Shown piece by piece: positions 5,592 through 6,754 of a stretch of 6,754 nt of DNA. A program made the translations under genes and the position numbers. Every line of letters starts with the position of its first letter. Within the stretch, counting starts at the first letter, position 1. The notes beneath the pieces were generated by a model. That model saw only the letters and a list, made by a program, of their open reading frames with translations, searched no databases and was not told the DNA's origin. The stretch covers positions 1 through 6,754 of the forward strand of contig JAFGSU010000255.1 in NCBI GenBank assembly GCA_016934435.1, given 5' to 3'. This stretch comes from Candidatus Zhuqueibacterota bacterium. Its GTDB lineage: Bacteria > Zhuqueibacterota > Zhuqueibacteria > Residuimicrobiales > Residuimicrobiaceae.

Positions 5592-5645
5592 GGGCGATCG
5601 GCACGGCCCATTGGTCCTTGGGGACAAATGGACCTCGCGATGACG
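5592..5645. repeat. REP-like intergenic palindromic element
   Basis: On the plus strand this stretch begins GGGCGATCGGCACGG and ends CCTCGCGATGACG. In between is an imperfect 10-bp inverted repeat (5608-5617 with 5622-5631, nine of ten pairs, TTGG loop). The ends resemble the dispersed element found in many bacterial genomes with the pattern GATTGCCACG ... CTCGCAATGACG. It is non-coding and sits between a terminator and a promoter, the usual place for such repeats. The hairpin is seen directly; membership of a repeat family is inferred from resemblance. Confidence 0.5.
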
Positions 5646-5653
5646 CGGCTTAT

Positions 5654-5685
5654 AAAAATGCCCGACATTTTTGAAAATGCCGGGC
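5654..5685 (-). terminator. Rho-independent terminator of the glutamate synthase-like gene
   Basis: GCCCG-A-CATTTT (5660-5671) pairs with AAAATG-C-CGGGC (5674-5685), an 11-bp stem with one A/C mismatch and a tiny loop. On the minus strand it is followed by ATTTTT (5659-5654). It starts about 35 bases past the stop codon at 5722-5720 and has the proper stem plus T-tract form in that orientation only. Confidence 0.85.
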
Positions 5686-5719
5686 TTGTCAAAAGAATAT
5701 ATCTTTCGATCTATAAAAT

Positions 5720-6754
5720 CTATAACGTCTGCAAATACTCGTGTATCGCGCGGGCGGCTTTTTTGCCGGCTCCCGCGGCAAGGATCACTGTCGCGCCGCC
5801 GGTGACTATATCGCCGCCGGCAAAAACAGCCTTGCGTGAGGACTCCATGGTTTCCTCTTTAACCAGAATATTGCCCCACTTGTTGGTGTCCAAACCGGGC
5901 GTGGTCATGGGAATAAGCGGGTTGGAGGAATTGCCGATCGCGACAATAACCGTGTCAACCGCGATCTCATAATTCGAACCCTCAATCGGTATCGGACGTC
6001 TGCGTCCGGAAGCATCCGGCTCGCCCAATTCCATTTTAAGGCACTCCATCGCCCTGACCCAGTTATTCTCGTCGCCGATAAACCGTATGGGAGTGGTCAG
6101 AAACTGAAATTGCACCCCCTCCTGTTCGGCGTGATGAATCTCGTCGATACGAGCGGGCATCTCCTTGCGCGAACGACGATAAACGATATAGCCGTTATCC
6201 GCGCCCAATCGCAGGGCGGTACGCACCGAATCCATAGCGGTATTACCGCCGCCCAGCACTGCCACGTTTTTGCCCGAGGCGACCGGAGTGGGATGTTTGG
6301 GAAAATCAAAAGCGCGCATCAGATTATTACGCGTTAGATATTCATTGGCCGAATAAACGCCGCCCAGGTTTTCGCCGGGGATGCGCATGAAACTTGGAAG
6401 GCCCGCGCCGGTGCCGATAAAGACCGCGTGAAAGCCCTCCTCAAAAAGTTCGTCGATCGATTTGATCTTGCCGATCACCTGCGAGGTCCTGACCTCCACA
6501 CCCATCAGGCTCAAGTAATCTACCTCGGATTGTACAATACTCTTGGGCAGTCTGAATTCGGGGATACCGTATACCAAAACACCGCCGGCCTTATGAAGGG
6601 CCTCGAAGATAACCACTTTATGCCCCAGCTTGGCCAGATCGCCCGCCACAGTCAGCCCGGCCGGACCGGACCCGACCACAGCCACTTTCTTGCCGGTCGG
6701 CGGCAGAATTTCGGGCACTTCGATTTTGCCGGCTTCACGTTCATAGTCGGCTAC
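5720..6754 (-). CDS. gltA: NADPH-dependent glutamate synthase GltA-type flavoprotein (GltD/NfnB family), C-terminal part
   Basis: The reading frame is open to the right window edge and gives 344 residues; about 110-130 N-terminal residues, which in the family include a helical Fe-S domain, are missing. The GTG at 6718 is internal, since the frame continues upstream as VADYEREAGKIEVPEI. Visible parts, numbered from the edge, are the FAD-binding GSGPAG (28-33), YGIPEFRLPK (62-71), IGTGAGLP (113-120), the NADPH-binding GGGNTAMD (168-175), YRRSRKEMPAR (192-202), GEPDASGRRRP, and the closing FAD motif AVFAGGDIVTGGATVILA (309-326). This pattern fits the homotetrameric-type glutamate synthase, which moves electrons from NADPH to make glutamate from glutamine and 2-oxoglutarate. 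The same family includes NfnB/SudA, the large subunit of NADH-dependent ferredoxin:NADP oxidoreductase. The gene that would decide lies outside the window. A clear terminator follows the stop. Confidence 0.93.
   Translation of the reverse strand, partial: VADYEREAGKIEVPEILPPTGKKVAVVGSGPAGLTVAGDLAKLGHKVVIFEALHKAGGVLVYGIPEFRLPKSIVQSEVDYLSLMGVEVRTSQVIGKIKSIDELFEEGFHAVFIGTGAGLPSFMRIPGENLGGVYSANEYLTRNNLMRAFDFPKHPTPVASGKNVAVLGGGNTAMDSVRTALRLGADNGYIVYRRSRKEMPARIDEIHHAEQEGVQFQFLTTPIRFIGDENNWVRAMECLKMELGEPDASGRRRPIPIEGSNYEIAVDTVIVAIGNSSNPLIPMTTPGLDTNKWGNILVKEETMESSRKAVFAGGDIVTGGATVILAAGAGKKAARAIHEYLQTL

Noticed and set aside
5523..5972. Plus-strand reading frame of 149 codons
   Set aside because: It crosses the terminator and the REP-like repeat and is antisense to the 3' end of gltA; a shadow frame.
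6716..6718. GTG at 6718 as the start of the glutamate synthase-like gene
   Set aside because: The frame runs on to the window edge with family-like sequence (VADYEREAGKIE), so this is an internal Val codon.
1..6754. tRNA, rRNA, CRISPR array, insertion sequence, attachment site or phage genes
   Set aside because: None was recognised on either strand; no regular spaced repeats and no transposase or integrase motifs.

Overview
The window is a piece of bacterial chromosome carrying ordinary housekeeping and stress-response genes. There is no phage, plasmid, IS or CRISPR signature. Composition is uneven: hand-counted stretches of the glutamate synthase-like gene are about 53% G+C, while a stretch of the pentapeptide-repeat gene is about 30%. 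The organism cannot be named from this. The style of the ECF sigma factor, the homotetrameric-type GltA and the sparse Shine-Dalgarno use would suit an uncultured FCB-group lineage (Zixibacteria-like), but that is a low-confidence impression.

Layout, left to right. (1) Positions 1-772, minus strand: the N-terminal 257 residues of a UvrD/PcrA helicase, cut by the window edge, with a strong sigma70-type promoter sitting almost on its start codon. (2) 868-1692, plus strand: a complete mutM (Fpg) glycosylase, divergent from uvrD. (3) 1728-3134, minus strand: a two-gene operon of an ECF sigma factor (SigR/RpoE-like) followed directly (TAAATG junction) by its membrane-anchored zinc-finger (ZAS) anti-sigma factor. 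A SigR-like promoter motif, GGGAAC with a GTT 18 bases downstream, lies upstream, so the operon probably activates itself. (4) 3135-3483: an AT-rich intergenic region. (5) 3484-4359, minus strand: an NmrA-like atypical SDR. (6) 4539-5486, minus strand: an AT-rich, membrane-anchored pentapeptide-repeat protein. (7) 5487-5719: an intergenic region with a REP-like repeat and a good Rho-independent terminator. (8) 5720-6754, minus strand: the C-terminal 344 residues of a GltA/GltD/NfnB-type NADPH-dependent flavoprotein, cut by the right edge.

Functional reading. uvrD and mutM form a divergent DNA-repair pair, one for bulky lesions and helicase work and one for oxidised guanine. The neighbouring sigma/anti-sigma pair has the exact Cys-x25-His-x3-Cys-x2-Cys spacing I recall for the redox switch RsrA. 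Unlike RsrA, it is tethered to the membrane and carries a Cys/His-rich extracytoplasmic domain. This makes it the most interesting module here: a possible redox or metal envelope-stress sensor. It also has back-to-back homopolymer tracts exactly between the sigma-binding domain and the membrane anchor, where slippage would release a soluble anti-sigma domain. No wholly new system is evident.
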